Of a DNA stretch of 64,000 bases, positions 9,928 through 20,140 are shown piece by piece; positions within the stretch are counted from its first letter, which is position 1, and each line of letters starts with the position of its first letter. Origin of the DNA: Sulfuricurvum sp. (GTDB lineage: Bacteria; Campylobacterota; Campylobacteria; Campylobacterales; Sulfurimonadaceae); NCBI GenBank assembly GCA_024637295.1, contig JAGXFL010000013.1:248001-312000 (forward strand), written 5' to 3'. A program made the translations under genes and the position numbers. Under the pieces are notes generated by a model, which was not told the origin of the DNA, did no database searches, and was given only the letters and a program-made list of their open reading frames with translations.

Positions 9928-9997
9928 ATGGGTTTGGATTCGGGTGATTATTGTTTATAACTCTATCATTGATTCTCCTTTCCGAATCCAAACCCAT
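9928..9997. repeat. Perfect 16-bp inverted repeat ATGGGTTTGGATTCGG...CCGAATCCAAACCCAT with 38-nt spacer
   Basis: Arms at 9928-9943 and 9982-9997, read directly. Confidence 0.85.
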
Positions 9998-10066
9998 GCC
10001 TCCGATAAGCGGTACACACAAAGTGTGATTAGATAGTTGATAAGAAAATAGGGTGGATGAGATTAC

Positions 10067-10501
10067 ATGATGAAAAAGCTTTTTATTCTTTTGTTGTTGT
10101 GTTTTACCTCTTATGGTGAGACGCAGTTTGCCCAGCCAAAGCCTTCAATCGATAATCCGCGTAAGATTATTTTTTCTATTACAGCAGGTGATGATGAATC
10201 AATCAATCATGTTTTGAGTTCTGCCAATAACGTCCTTAAATTTTATGGTCCAGAGAATGTAGAAATGGAAATTGTGGCGTACTACCATGGTATAAGAACA
10301 CTGTTAAAGAGTGAAAAAGATATTTCAGTTCGCGTTAGAGCTCTCATGCAATATGATGTCAAATTTGTGGCATGCGGAAATACGATGGAGACAAAAAAAA
10401 TAAAACCTTCAGAGCTTATAGATGGAAGTGAGATAGTTACAGCAGGAATTGTAGAGTTGGTTGAACAAATAAAATCCGGTTCGACATATATCAGACCATA
10501 A
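10067..10501 (+). CDS. Exported DsrE/DsrF-like (COG1416-type) protein
   Basis: Signal peptide (KKLFILLLLCFTSYG), DsrE-like C-terminal pattern 'VKFVACGNTM...AGIVELVEQIKSGSTYIRP'. Confidence 0.75.
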   Translation: MMKKLFILLLLCFTSYGETQFAQPKPSIDNPRKIIFSITAGDDESINHVLSSANNVLKFYGPENVEMEIVAYYHGIRTLLKSEKDISVRVRALMQYDVKFVACGNTMETKKIKPSELIDGSEIVTAGIVELVEQIKSGSTYIRP

Positions 10502-10510
10502 GGGAATACA

Positions 10511-10972
10511 ATGAAACAATGGTTATTAATTTTGAGTTTATCGGTATTATTGAGCGCAGAAGATGTCGTCCACAAGGTTGTCTTTGATTTAACGACAGGG
10601 AATCAAAAGGTATTAGAAAAATCAATCATTTCGGGTATTATTGCTCAGAAAAACTATTACGGAGACAAATTAGAAGAGCTTGAGGTAGCAGTAGTGATTC
10701 ATGGGGATGCATACAAATTTTTCGTAAAAGCTCTAAGTTCGACTAAATATAAAAATGAGACGCTGTTACTTAAAACACGTGAAGTACTTGAAAAGCGGCT
10801 TCAGAGCTTAAATCGGGATTATCATGTCGAATTTTTGATCTGTGAGGTAGGGATGAAAAAAAATGGTTTGACAGAAAAGGATATTTATCCATTTGTCACT
10901 CCGGTTGCTAATTCAACTATCGGATTAATCGAAAAGCAAAACGAAGGTTATGCGTACATACCCGTACGCTAA
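10511..10972 (+). CDS. Exported DsrE/DsrF-like (COG1416-type) protein, second copy
   Basis: Signal peptide (KQWLLILSLSVLLSAE), 'VEFLICEVGMKKNGLTEKDIYPFV...IGLIEKQNEGYAYIPVR'. Confidence 0.75.
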   Translation: MKQWLLILSLSVLLSAEDVVHKVVFDLTTGNQKVLEKSIISGIIAQKNYYGDKLEELEVAVVIHGDAYKFFVKALSSTKYKNETLLLKTREVLEKRLQSLNRDYHVEFLICEVGMKKNGLTEKDIYPFVTPVANSTIGLIEKQNEGYAYIPVR

Positions 10973-10996
10973 ACATAAAGTAAAAAAAGGAATAAA

Positions 10997-11914
10997 ATGA
11001 AAAAAATAATACTCTTCACATGGATGATGTTGGGGATGATTTCTGTGTATGGGGCAGGTGATTTGCGTATCTTCAGTGCTGCAAATGCAGATGAAAAGAT
11101 CAACGCAAAAATAATAGAAAAAGAACTTGAAGCGAGTGGTTTTGTCATTTCGGCAAATACGGACATGAATGGCCCGTTTTTAAAACAGTTTGGTAAAAGT
11201 GATTTTACGCAATTTAATCTATTGACGGTTTTTCATAAAAGCCTTACCGATTCATTGGTGAGAGCCCATACGGATGCAGGTATCTTTATCCCGATGGGTT
11301 TTGGTATTTACCAACGTAACGGCGATAAAAACTTTTACGTGTCCGTGTTGACGGCAGATGCTATGAAAAAGATTGCCGGATTTGATGCACCTGAGTTTGC
11401 ATTGATCGAAAAAGAAGTTCTTGCAGTGCTTAAAAAAGCGCTTCCGGGGGCAAAAATGACGATGAGTGAGCCTGCTTTACCAGCGGAGGGACCTTTGCTG
11501 ACTCGTTATGTCAAACCTACGGATGCAGCAAGTTGGGAAAGTGATAAGGGCGGTGTGGAAATGATGATTGAAGAGGGATTGAAGCCATTTGGATTTATAC
11601 TCTCAAACACCACCGATTATAACTTGTATGTCAATGAGGATGTAGCCCCAAGTCCGTTTGATTTTTACGATACATATTCCATTTGTAAACTAAAAGTAAT
11701 CAACACAGTTGCCAATACGCGTCCAGAAGCGGGGACATTCGCTCCATGTTCATTGATGGTATATAAAGTAAAAGGTTCCAACGAAATCGTTATGGGCTTT
11801 CCAAGTGTCTATAATTGGATGAGCAGTGCACACATCACAGATCCGGCTGGAAAAGCGGCACTCTTGCAAGCACAAAAAGATTTTGAAGAAGTATTGAAGT
11901 CTGTCACGGAATAA
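10997..11914 (+). CDS. Exported protein with two DUF302-like repeats
   Basis: Signal peptide; two internal DUF302-like halves ('FNLLTVFHKSLTDSLVRAHTDAGIFIPMGFGIYQ' and 'YSICKLKVINTVANTRPEAGTFAPCSLMVYK'). Confidence 0.7.
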   Translation: MKKIILFTWMMLGMISVYGAGDLRIFSAANADEKINAKIIEKELEASGFVISANTDMNGPFLKQFGKSDFTQFNLLTVFHKSLTDSLVRAHTDAGIFIPMGFGIYQRNGDKNFYVSVLTADAMKKIAGFDAPEFALIEKEVLAVLKKALPGAKMTMSEPALPAEGPLLTRYVKPTDAASWESDKGGVEMMIEEGLKPFGFILSNTTDYNLYVNEDVAPSPFDFYDTYSICKLKVINTVANTRPEAGTFAPCSLMVYKVKGSNEIVMGFPSVYNWMSSAHITDPAGKAALLQAQKDFEEVLKSVTE

Positions 11915-11959
11915 GTGTGGTAAAATCGCGTTTATAGTATCTTAAAATAAGAGTGCGCG

Positions 11960-12892
11960 ATGCCTTTATCCTTGATAGATCAAGCCAATCACATTGTCCT
12001 CATTGCACATCAAGATCCTGATGCAGACTCATTAGGGTCTGCATCTGCTTTTTACTCGTATCTATTACGTTCTCAGAAGAAAATCACTTTTTATTGCGTC
12101 TCTCCTAATATTCATTCCCATTTATCGTTTATACCATGGACAGAGAAAATCACTGACCGATTTCCTGCGGATGCAGATTTAGCCATTAGTTTTGATTGTG
12201 GGAGTTTTGCACGACTGGGTGTTGAGTACAGCGGAGCATTGATCAATTTCGATCATCACATCAGCAATGAACTATACGGCACGCTTAATTGCATAGACAC
12301 GCAGGCCATGAGCACTAGTGAAGTCGTTTATGCATGGTTTCTTGAGCAGGATATAAAAATCAATGGTAAAATAGCAAATGCGCTTTATGCAGGGTTAATG
12401 GATGATACCCAATGTTTTCGTGATCCCCGATGTACAATGACGATTTTTAGTATGGCGTACCGCTTACTTGAACTGGGTGCGAATCATGAACAATGTGTGA
12501 ATGGACTTTATAACAGCAGAAGTCTGGCTTCTTTGAGATTACAAGGTGAGATGTTAAAACGCATGAAGCTTGTGTTGGACGGAAGATTGGCACTGTTTGA
12601 AGTGGACCAAGAACTTCTCACATCAACGGGGGCATCGCTTGGTGACTGTAAGGCAGTCCTTAGTGAAGCAATGGCTCTTAAGATCGTTAATTGTGCACTA
12701 TTACTCGCCGTACGTAAAAAAGGCGGTATCAGTGTTTCATTACGCAGTGACGGAATGGTAAATGCGGCTAGTGTGATGCAAAACTATCAAGGTGGAGGTC
12801 ATCGCGACCGTGCAGGAGCAAGAGTGGCAGATAAGTCTTTAGAGCAAATTAGAGAAGAGATATTAAACTATATCAATGAGGAGATTCAATGA
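11960..12892 (+). CDS. DHH/DHHA1 family phosphoesterase (NrnA-like)
   Basis: 'AHQDPDADSLGSA', 'FDHHISN', 'GGGHRDRAGARV' motifs. Confidence 0.92.
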   Translation: MPLSLIDQANHIVLIAHQDPDADSLGSASAFYSYLLRSQKKITFYCVSPNIHSHLSFIPWTEKITDRFPADADLAISFDCGSFARLGVEYSGALINFDHHISNELYGTLNCIDTQAMSTSEVVYAWFLEQDIKINGKIANALYAGLMDDTQCFRDPRCTMTIFSMAYRLLELGANHEQCVNGLYNSRSLASLRLQGEMLKRMKLVLDGRLALFEVDQELLTSTGASLGDCKAVLSEAMALKIVNCALLLAVRKKGGISVSLRSDGMVNAASVMQNYQGGGHRDRAGARVADKSLEQIREEILNYINEEIQ

Positions 12893-14259
12893 GAAGACGA
12901 AACAATGGTTCAGGCATGACAGGATGGGTATTAGGAATTGCGGCGTTGGGGGCATTAGGATTTATGCTATATTCACCGATGTTTGAACGCAATGACCCTG
13001 TTGTCACTATCTCTCATCAGGGGTATTGGAATTTCCAAGAGCCGATTCGTGTTAACATTGAAGATGTAAGCGGATTGAAATCGTTCAAAGCAACTATATC
13101 AACAGATCATGATGATTGGGTAGTGGTAGATGATTCAACCAAGAGTCAAGAGAAAAAAAGAGTTTTCGATATCCTTCCGCCAAAAGGGCATAGAAGCGTT
13201 GAAGCACAATCAATAGTCTTGAAGATCGAAGCCGTGGACAATAGCTTATGGGGCTTGTTTATGGGTAATACCTTCAGCCGCGAGATGACGTTGGTTATTG
13301 ATCAACGCCGCCCACTGTTGTCCGTGATAGCAAGCTCGTATAAGATCCAAAAAGGGGGATCGGCTATCGTTATCTTTAAAGCGAGCGATGCTCACATGGA
13401 AAGTGTGAAGATACATACCAATTTTGGCAAGACATTTACAGCACAGCCATTTTACAAAGCGGGCTATTATGCATCGTTAGTGGCATGGCCGGTACAAGCT
13501 GCAAGTTTTAGCGGAACTATCGTTGCACGGGACAAAGCAGGTAATGAAAGTAGAAGCTCAGTGCCTGTACGATTAAAGGATCATGCCTACAAAGTATCTA
13601 ATATTGAGCTAAGTGATGCCTTTTTGGATGGAAAAATTGCGGAATTGGCTAACATTTATCCGCAAACCCTTGGTGTTGATGACCGACTTGAGCAGTTTCG
13701 CATTATCAATGAAAAAGTACGTGCCGATAATGAAAAAATCATTCATCAGATCACTTCCAAAGTCTCTACGGCAATGGTCAGCGATTTTAGACCTAATCCA
13801 TTCTATCCATTAGTAAATGGTCAGAAGGTAGCAGACTTCGGTGATCATCGTATCTATAGCTATAAGGGACAAGAGAATGTGAGCCAAGCGTATCACATGG
13901 GATTGGATTTGGCAAGTGTACGCATGGGAGAGATAAAAAGCTCTAATAACGGAAATGTCGTTTTTGTTAAAAGCAATGGGATTTACGGAAATCTTCCGAT
14001 TATTGACCATGGACTTGGGCTTTATACCCTTTATGGACATTGTTCTGAAGTGCATGTGCATGAAAGAGATAGGGTAGTGTCCCAGCAAGAGATCGCCAGA
14101 ACCGGTATGAGCGGTTATGCGATGGGAGATCATCTTCATTTTGGTATCTTGGTTCAAGGAATCGAAGTACGTCCGGAAGAGTGGATGGATAGAAAATGGA
14201 TTACTGATAATATAACCAATGTTATTGATTCGGCCAAAGTGTTTATCGACCAACAGTAA
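12889..14259 (+). CDS. M23-family peptidoglycan endopeptidase
   Basis: C-terminal LytM motifs (HMGLDLAS, LYGHCSEVHV, GDHLHFGILVQGIEVRPEEW). Confidence 0.93.
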   Translation: MRRRNNGSGMTGWVLGIAALGALGFMLYSPMFERNDPVVTISHQGYWNFQEPIRVNIEDVSGLKSFKATISTDHDDWVVVDDSTKSQEKKRVFDILPPKGHRSVEAQSIVLKIEAVDNSLWGLFMGNTFSREMTLVIDQRRPLLSVIASSYKIQKGGSAIVIFKASDAHMESVKIHTNFGKTFTAQPFYKAGYYASLVAWPVQAASFSGTIVARDKAGNESRSSVPVRLKDHAYKVSNIELSDAFLDGKIAELANIYPQTLGVDDRLEQFRIINEKVRADNEKIIHQITSKVSTAMVSDFRPNPFYPLVNGQKVADFGDHRIYSYKGQENVSQAYHMGLDLASVRMGEIKSSNNGNVVFVKSNGIYGNLPIIDHGLGLYTLYGHCSEVHVHERDRVVSQQEIARTGMSGYAMGDHLHFGILVQGIEVRPEEWMDRKWITDNITNVIDSAKVFIDQQ

Positions 14260-14306
14260 GAAAATGGCTATAATCACAATGAATCTCCTCAAGTCAAGGA
14301 AATAGT

Positions 14307-15194
14307 ATGAAAAGACAGACAACCATCGCAAAAAGTGTTGAACTCGTAGGTATCGGTTTGCACAAAGGGGTACCTGTACATTTACGGCTAGAACCTATGG
14401 AGAGCAACAGTGGGATCGTTTTTTTTAGAAGCGATGCCGGAGTCTCTATTCCTCTGACACCATCCAGTGTTGTGGATACCAAGATGGCAACGGTGATCGG
14501 TAAAGATGGTGTTGTTATCTCCACTATCGAACATATGCTCTCTGCCATCTATGCGTACGGTATTGATAACATACGGGTTGTAGTGAATGCCGATGAAGTG
14601 CCGGTCATGGATGGTTCATCGATGAGCTTTTGTATGTTATTGGATGAAGCCGGAATCGCGGAACTTGAAACTCCTAAAAAAATCATGCGTATTAAAAAAG
14701 AAGTTATAGTGCAAGAGGGGGATAAGTATGTCAAACTTTCCCCATCGGATGATCTCAGCTACGATTTTACGATTAAATTTTCCCATCCCGCGATTGATAA
14801 ACAAAGCTATGTATTGAAATTTACCAAAGAGAACTACAAAAAAGAGATCGCACGAGCACGTACGTTTGGATTTGTACATGAAGTTCAGTATCTTCGTTCC
14901 AAAGGGCTTGCTTTGGGCGGTAGTTTGGAGAATGCGGTGGTTTTGGATGATAAAAAAGTACTTAACCCTGAGGGCCTCCGCTTCACGGATGAATTTGTAC
15001 GCCATAAGATCCTTGATGCGATTGGTGATATGTCATTGATCGGGATGAATTTTATCGGTAATTATGAAGCATTTGCAGGCAGTCATGATCTAAATCATAA
15101 ATTGACACTTGAGCTTTTAAAAGATCCTGCTAACTATGAGATCGTAGAGCTGGTTACTGCAGAATCGGAAGAGTTGGTCAAAGCATATGCATAA
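14307..15194 (+). CDS. lpxC: UDP-3-O-acyl-N-acetylglucosamine deacetylase
   Basis: 'TIAKSVELVGIGLHKGVPV', 'STIEHMLSAIYAYGIDN', 'HKILDAIGDMSLIG'. Confidence 0.98.
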   Translation: MKRQTTIAKSVELVGIGLHKGVPVHLRLEPMESNSGIVFFRSDAGVSIPLTPSSVVDTKMATVIGKDGVVISTIEHMLSAIYAYGIDNIRVVVNADEVPVMDGSSMSFCMLLDEAGIAELETPKKIMRIKKEVIVQEGDKYVKLSPSDDLSYDFTIKFSHPAIDKQSYVLKFTKENYKKEIARARTFGFVHEVQYLRSKGLALGGSLENAVVLDDKKVLNPEGLRFTDEFVRHKILDAIGDMSLIGMNFIGNYEAFAGSHDLNHKLTLELLKDPANYEIVELVTAESEELVKAYA

Positions 15195-15642
15195 TGCGGT
15201 TGTTATCGCATTGGGAAGTCCTATTCTTGTCGGAATCTATGATGAGCAAGGAAATCTGCGAGAAGCAATTTCTAATGACGGATTGGGTTCAGATGTGTTG
15301 CCCTTGATTTTTGAGGATGTTCTCAATCGTTATAGCCTAAAAAACCTATTGTACGCAAACGGTCCCGGAAGCTTTATGGGAATTAAGGTAGCGTATCTTT
15401 TTCTAAAAACATTAGCGATTGTACGAAATATCCCTTTGTTGTCGATTGATGGGTTCTTTTTTAACGAAAACCACCCTATAAAAGCAGTAGGAAAGCTCTA
15501 TTTTGTTAAAAATAGCACTATGATTACTTTGGAGCCGTTAGAGAATCCGATTCTTAAGGGATTTGAGCTTCCACAAACAATAGATGTAAAGAATTTTAAT
15601 ACTGACAGTGCCCCATATTATGGAATAGAAGCGGTTGGATAA
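15187..15642 (+). CDS. Short TsaB-like protein (t6A biosynthesis)
   Basis: 'LLYANGPGSFMGIKVAYLFLKTLA' as in TsaB; 151 aa; position between lpxC and thrB. Confidence 0.7.
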   Translation: MHNAVVIALGSPILVGIYDEQGNLREAISNDGLGSDVLPLIFEDVLNRYSLKNLLYANGPGSFMGIKVAYLFLKTLAIVRNIPLLSIDGFFFNENHPIKAVGKLYFVKNSTMITLEPLENPILKGFELPQTIDVKNFNTDSAPYYGIEAVG

Positions 15643-15651
15643 GGAAATAGT

Positions 15652-16533
15652 GTGTTTATAAGTGTACCTGCTACGAGTGCTAATTTAGGACCGGGATTTG
15701 ATTCATTGGGATTGGCTGTCGATTTACGTAACCGTGTCGAATTGGTTCCGTCTCGCTTTTTTACGGTAGCGATCAAAGGAGAAGGGGAAAATAATCCCAG
15801 ACTAAAAGGGAATAACCTTTTTGTGAGTATTTTCAATGAACATTATCGCCGTCTCACTCAAAAGCGTCAAAACTTTAAATTCACCTTTTATAATCAGATA
15901 CCTATGTCACGGGGTCTTGGCAGTTCATCAGCCGTTATTGTCAGTGCGATCAGTTGTGCTCATGAAGCAGCAGGGGTCAAAGTTCCCAAGCGCCGTATAT
16001 TGAATCATGCCTTGATATACGAATCTCATCCTGACAACATCACACCTGCGGTCATGGGGGGATTCAATTCAGCAATGGTAGAGAAACAAAAAGTCTTTTC
16101 ACAGCAAAAGCATATGCCCGATTATCTAAGAGCCGTAGTCGTGATTCCCAATAAACCTATCTCAACGGCGAAGTCACGTACGACACTGCCTCGATCGTAT
16201 AGCAAGGAAAGCGCGGTCTTTAATCTGTCGCATACGGCAGTGACCGTAGGGGCATTTTTTAATGAAGATTGGGAAATGCTACGTTTAGCAACCCAAGACC
16301 GATTTCACCAAAGAATGCGGATGAAGATGTTGCCGGAACTTTTTGATGTCCAAAAAATGGCATACGACAACGGTGCATTGATGAGTACCCTTTCGGGGAG
16401 CGGGTCTACTTTTTTTAATATGGCGTATGATGAAGATGCCTTAGGTATGGCCGATAAGTTTAGGGAAGCATTTCCTGATTTTGAGGTGAAAGTTTTAAGG
16501 TTTGATAACGATGGATTGGTTATTGAACGGTAA
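15652..16533 (+). CDS. thrB: Homoserine kinase (GTG start)
   Basis: GHMP motifs '[18 protein letters not shown]', '[14 protein letters not shown]'. Confidence 0.96.
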   Translation: MFISVPATSANLGPGFDSLGLAVDLRNRVELVPSRFFTVAIKGEGENNPRLKGNNLFVSIFNEHYRRLTQKRQNFKFTFYNQIPMSRGLGSSSAVIVSAISCAHEAAGVKVPKRRILNHALIYESHPDNITPAVMGGFNSAMVEKQKVFSQQKHMPDYLRAVVVIPNKPISTAKSRTTLPRSYSKESAVFNLSHTAVTVGAFFNEDWEMLRLATQDRFHQRMRMKMLPELFDVQKMAYDNGALMSTLSGSGSTFFNMAYDEDALGMADKFREAFPDFEVKVLRFDNDGLVIER

Positions 16534-16545
16534 GTAAAGAAAGTA

Positions 16546-16809
16546 TTGGATATAATGGCGCAAATTGTAAATCAACCAACGCGTATGTGTGTGGTATGCC
16601 GTGAACGCTCTAGTCAATCATCCCTTATTCGGCTTCAATGTCGTCAGGGAATTTTGGAATCCCATAGCGGGATAGGGCGAAGTTTTTATCTATGTTCTAC
16701 GTGTGTTGAACATAAAAAAACGCCAGGGTTTCTTGCCAGACAGTGCAAGAGCAACGCGCTTGAGATGCTTATGAATCGGTTAAAGGAGATAGTCGTTAAT
16801 GATGGATAA
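16546..16809 (+). CDS. YlxR/DUF448 family protein
   Basis: '[20 protein letters not shown]', upstream of infB. Confidence 0.85.
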   Translation: MDIMAQIVNQPTRMCVVCRERSSQSSLIRLQCRQGILESHSGIGRSFYLCSTCVEHKKTPGFLARQCKSNALEMLMNRLKEIVVNDG

Positions 16810-19357
16810 AGTAAGAGTTCATGAAATTGCCAAGGAACTTGGTATCAATTCTAAAGAGGTTGTTGATAAAGCAACAGCAATGGGGTTGAATCTAAAAACA
16901 GCTTCAAGTACCGTATCGATGGAAGAGGCTGAAAAAATCATGAACTACATCATGAGCGGAGCAGCTGTTGAAAGCCAAGCACCAAAAGCGGCGGTTCAAG
17001 AGGAAGCAACAGCTTCACACGCAGAAGTAAAAGTACAATCAAAAGCAGCAGATGTTGTTGCAACGGCTGATCCAATAGCTGTCGTAACGGTTGCACAAAT
17101 GGCACAAGAGCAAGCAAACTCTGAAGTTACCGAAGGTGAAGTACCAAAACGTTCCGGATTGAAGATTGTAAAAAAAGTACGTCCTGTTGAGGAAGTATCA
17201 GCTCCTGCTGTTTTAGTGAAGCATGAAAACGCTAATGTATCTCAATACGGTAAGGTAAGTGCGGAAGTACAGCGCGAGCTAGAAGCTAAAAAAGCTAAAA
17301 AAGCGCATAACAATGCACCGACTCAACGAAAAGACCAAGGGGTAAAGCTTGATATTTTCGGTGGAGATATTTCAAATGTTTCTATGGACTATGAGGAAAA
17401 CCAAGTCGTTTTGATGGATTTGAATGATCTTGGGCAAAATCTTCCTCCAGAAGAAGAACAAAAGCCTAGAGAGAAGAAGCCTCCTGGACGCAATGCCGGT
17501 AAGAAACAAGGTGCGAATAAAGGTAAACCACGTAAGGTTTCCAGAGAAGCACGCAAAAAATATTCAAAAGATGCCAAAGAAGACGAAGTTATCACCCATG
17601 TTGAGATTCCGGAAGACGTTCGTGTCTATGAGTTTGCAGAAAAAGTGGGACAAAGTATTTCCAACGTTATTAAGGTCCTATTTGACCTTGGTATGATGGT
17701 GACAAAAAATGACTTCTTAGGCAAAGATGAAATCGAAATTTTAGCCAGTGAATTTGACGTAGAAGTAACCACTATTGATCCAAAAGATGCCTTTAATCTC
17801 GAAGAAGCATACGATGAATCGTTGGTGGGTTCAGAGAATTTGGAAGAGCGTCCTCCTGTCATTACTATCATGGGACACGTTGACCACGGTAAAACTTCTT
17901 TGCTTGATGCGATTCGCAGTGCAAAAGTGGCACACGGTGAAGCGGGTGGTATTACACAGCATATCGGAGCCTATTCGGTTGAACAAAAAGGGAAATTGAT
18001 CACTTTCTTGGATACTCCGGGTCACGAAGCATTTAGTGCAATGCGTGCACGCGGTGCACAATTGACCGATATTATTATTATCGTTGTTGCGGCGGATGAT
18101 GGTGTTAAACCACAAACGCGCGAAGCGGTACAGCATGCCAAAGATTCGAAAGTTCCGGTAATCGTAGCGATCAATAAGATGGATAAGCCGGGTGCTAATC
18201 CTGACATGGTAAAAGGTCAAATGGCAGAACTTGGTCTTAACCCTATCGAGTGGGGCGGAGACATCGAGTTTGTTGGCGTATCAGCAAAAGCGATGACAGG
18301 TCTTGATGAATTGTTGGAAGCGATTTTGCTGCAAGCTGAGATCATGGAGCTTCAAGCCGATTCAACGGCGATGGCAAAAGCCGTCGTTGTTGAAAGTACG
18401 TTAGAAAAAGGACGTGGACCGGTTGCAACGGTCATTGTCCAAAACGGTACGCTCAAAGTCGGAGATAACATCGTATGTGGCGGTTCATATGGACGTGTCC
18501 GTGCGTTGATCAACGATAGAAAAGCGCAGTTACAGCAGATCGGACCAAGCCAAACAGCCGTTGTTGTAGGTCTCAATGAAGTTCCACCATCAGGCGAGAT
18601 CATGATGGCGATGGAAAGTGATCGAGAAGCAAAAGAGTACGCACAAAAACGGTATGAGTATGATCGTCACCGTGAACTGTCACTTAGTACAAAAACAACA
18701 TTTGACGAGTTGACGTCATTGGTTGTTGAAGGACGCGTTAAAGCACTTAAAGTGGTTCTTAAAACCGATGTGCACGGTTCACTTGAAGCGATTAAATCGG
18801 CACTTGCAGAACTTCGTAATGAAGAAGTTAAAGTCGAAGTGATTTCCAGCGGTGTCGGCGGTATTACCGAAAATGACGTTGCCTTGGTAAACAACAGTGA
18901 AAACTGTGCATTATTAGGCTTTAATGTACGTCCTACGGGTAACGTCAAAGCAGCCGCAAAACAAATGGGCGTTGATATTAAGACCTATTCGATCATCTAT
19001 GAGCTTATTGATGATATTAAGCTTATGTTGACGGGTATGATGGCTCCACAGTATCGTGAAGAGAACACAGGCCAAGCGGAAGTGCGTGATACCTTCCCGA
19101 TGCCAAAAGGTGCAGGAACGATCGCAGGATGTGTTGTTGTAGACGGTAAGCTTGTTCGTGGTGGAATGGTTCGCGTTATTCGTGAGGGTGTTGTAATCCA
19201 TGAAGGTGATTTGACATCACTAAGACGCTTCAAAGACGATGTAAAAGAAGTGACAAAAGGGTTTGATTGTGGTGTTGTTCTTAACGGATACACGGATGTT
19301 AAAGTCGGTGACGTTATTGAAACCTTCAAGAAAATCGAGAAAAAAGTAACCCTGTGA
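16799..19357 (+). CDS. infB: Translation initiation factor IF-2
   Basis: GTPase motifs '[17 protein letters not shown]', 'DTPGHEAF', '[10 protein letters not shown]'. Confidence 0.98.
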   Translation: MMDKVRVHEIAKELGINSKEVVDKATAMGLNLKTASSTVSMEEAEKIMNYIMSGAAVESQAPKAAVQEEATASHAEVKVQSKAADVVATADPIAVVTVAQMAQEQANSEVTEGEVPKRSGLKIVKKVRPVEEVSAPAVLVKHENANVSQYGKVSAEVQRELEAKKAKKAHNNAPTQRKDQGVKLDIFGGDISNVSMDYEENQVVLMDLNDLGQNLPPEEEQKPREKKPPGRNAGKKQGANKGKPRKVSREARKKYSKDAKEDEVITHVEIPEDVRVYEFAEKVGQSISNVIKVLFDLGMMVTKNDFLGKDEIEILASEFDVEVTTIDPKDAFNLEEAYDESLVGSENLEERPPVITIMGHVDHGKTSLLDAIRSAKVAHGEAGGITQHIGAYSVEQKGKLITFLDTPGHEAFSAMRARGAQLTDIIIIVVAADDGVKPQTREAVQHAKDSKVPVIVAINKMDKPGANPDMVKGQMAELGLNPIEWGGDIEFVGVSAKAMTGLDELLEAILLQAEIMELQADSTAMAKAVVVESTLEKGRGPVATVIVQNGTLKVGDNIVCGGSYGRVRALINDRKAQLQQIGPSQTAVVVGLNEVPPSGEIMMAMESDREAKEYAQKRYEYDRHRELSLSTKTTFDELTSLVVEGRVKALKVVLKTDVHGSLEAIKSALAELRNEEVKVEVISSGVGGITENDVALVNNSENCALLGFNVRPTGNVKAAAKQMGVDIKTYSIIYELIDDIKLMLTGMMAPQYREENTGQAEVRDTFPMPKGAGTIAGCVVVDGKLVRGGMVRVIREGVVIHEGDLTSLRRFKDDVKEVTKGFDCGVVLNGYTDVKVGDVIETFKKIEKKVTL

Positions 19358-19719
19358 CTCCAGGACAAATCAAAGTCAAACGAACGGAATCGATTCTAAA
19401 AGAGTTGATTCCAGAAGCACTCTCCCAGCTATCAGATGCACGACTACGTGAAGTCGATGTAATCGATGTTAAATGTTCTAAAGGGCGTAGTGACGCTAAG
19501 ATCTATCTTGACCCCCATTCGTATACTCCTCAAGAACAAGCGGCATTTTTACGTATGCTTGAAAAAGCACGACCGATTATTGAAGAATACTGCTTACGTG
19601 ATCAAGGATGGTTCCGTTCCCCTACATTGACGTTTGTATTTGACGATACGTTGAAGCGCAGTCAAAATATTGAGGCACTTTTTGCCAAAATCGCCAAGGA
19701 GAAAAAAGATGAGTCTTGA
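19354..19719 (+). CDS. rbfA: Ribosome-binding factor A
   Basis: RbfA-like pattern, adjacent to infB and rimP. Confidence 0.9.
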   Translation: MTPGQIKVKRTESILKELIPEALSQLSDARLREVDVIDVKCSKGRSDAKIYLDPHSYTPQEQAAFLRMLEKARPIIEEYCLRDQGWFRSPTLTFVFDDTLKRSQNIEALFAKIAKEKKDES

Positions 19720-20140
19720 GAGTGATATCAAAAAAATGGTTCAATCTGTAGGGCTTGGTCTCTACGACATCGGTATTGTGAATGAAAATGAAAATACCAT
19801 TTATCGTGTAAGCGTAACAGCTCCCGGCGGTGTAAGCTTGGATCAATGCGCTAATCTTTCACATTTGATTTCACCACTTTTGGACATCACAGCACCCGTA
19901 AGCGGTGATTACCGTCTTGAAGTAAGTTCTCCGGGGATAGAACGCCGTTTGAAATCAGCAGACCACTTTATCCAATCCATAGGTGAAAAAGTCTCACTTT
20001 CGACGTTAGAAAAAGAAAAAATCGAAGGTGAACTCATCAATGCGACGACGGAAGAGATCACGGTTCAAACAAAAGAAAATGGACTCGTCACTATCCCTTT
20101 TCGCTCAATCAGTAAGGCTAAGACCTATTTTGAGTGGTAA
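19709..20140 (+). CDS. rimP: Ribosome maturation factor RimP
   Basis: 'LEVSSPGIERRLKSADHF' motif; start set to ATG at 19709 rather than the track start. Confidence 0.93.
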   Translation: MSLESDIKKMVQSVGLGLYDIGIVNENENTIYRVSVTAPGGVSLDQCANLSHLISPLLDITAPVSGDYRLEVSSPGIERRLKSADHFIQSIGEKVSLSTLEKEKIEGELINATTEEITVQTKENGLVTIPFRSISKAKTYFEW

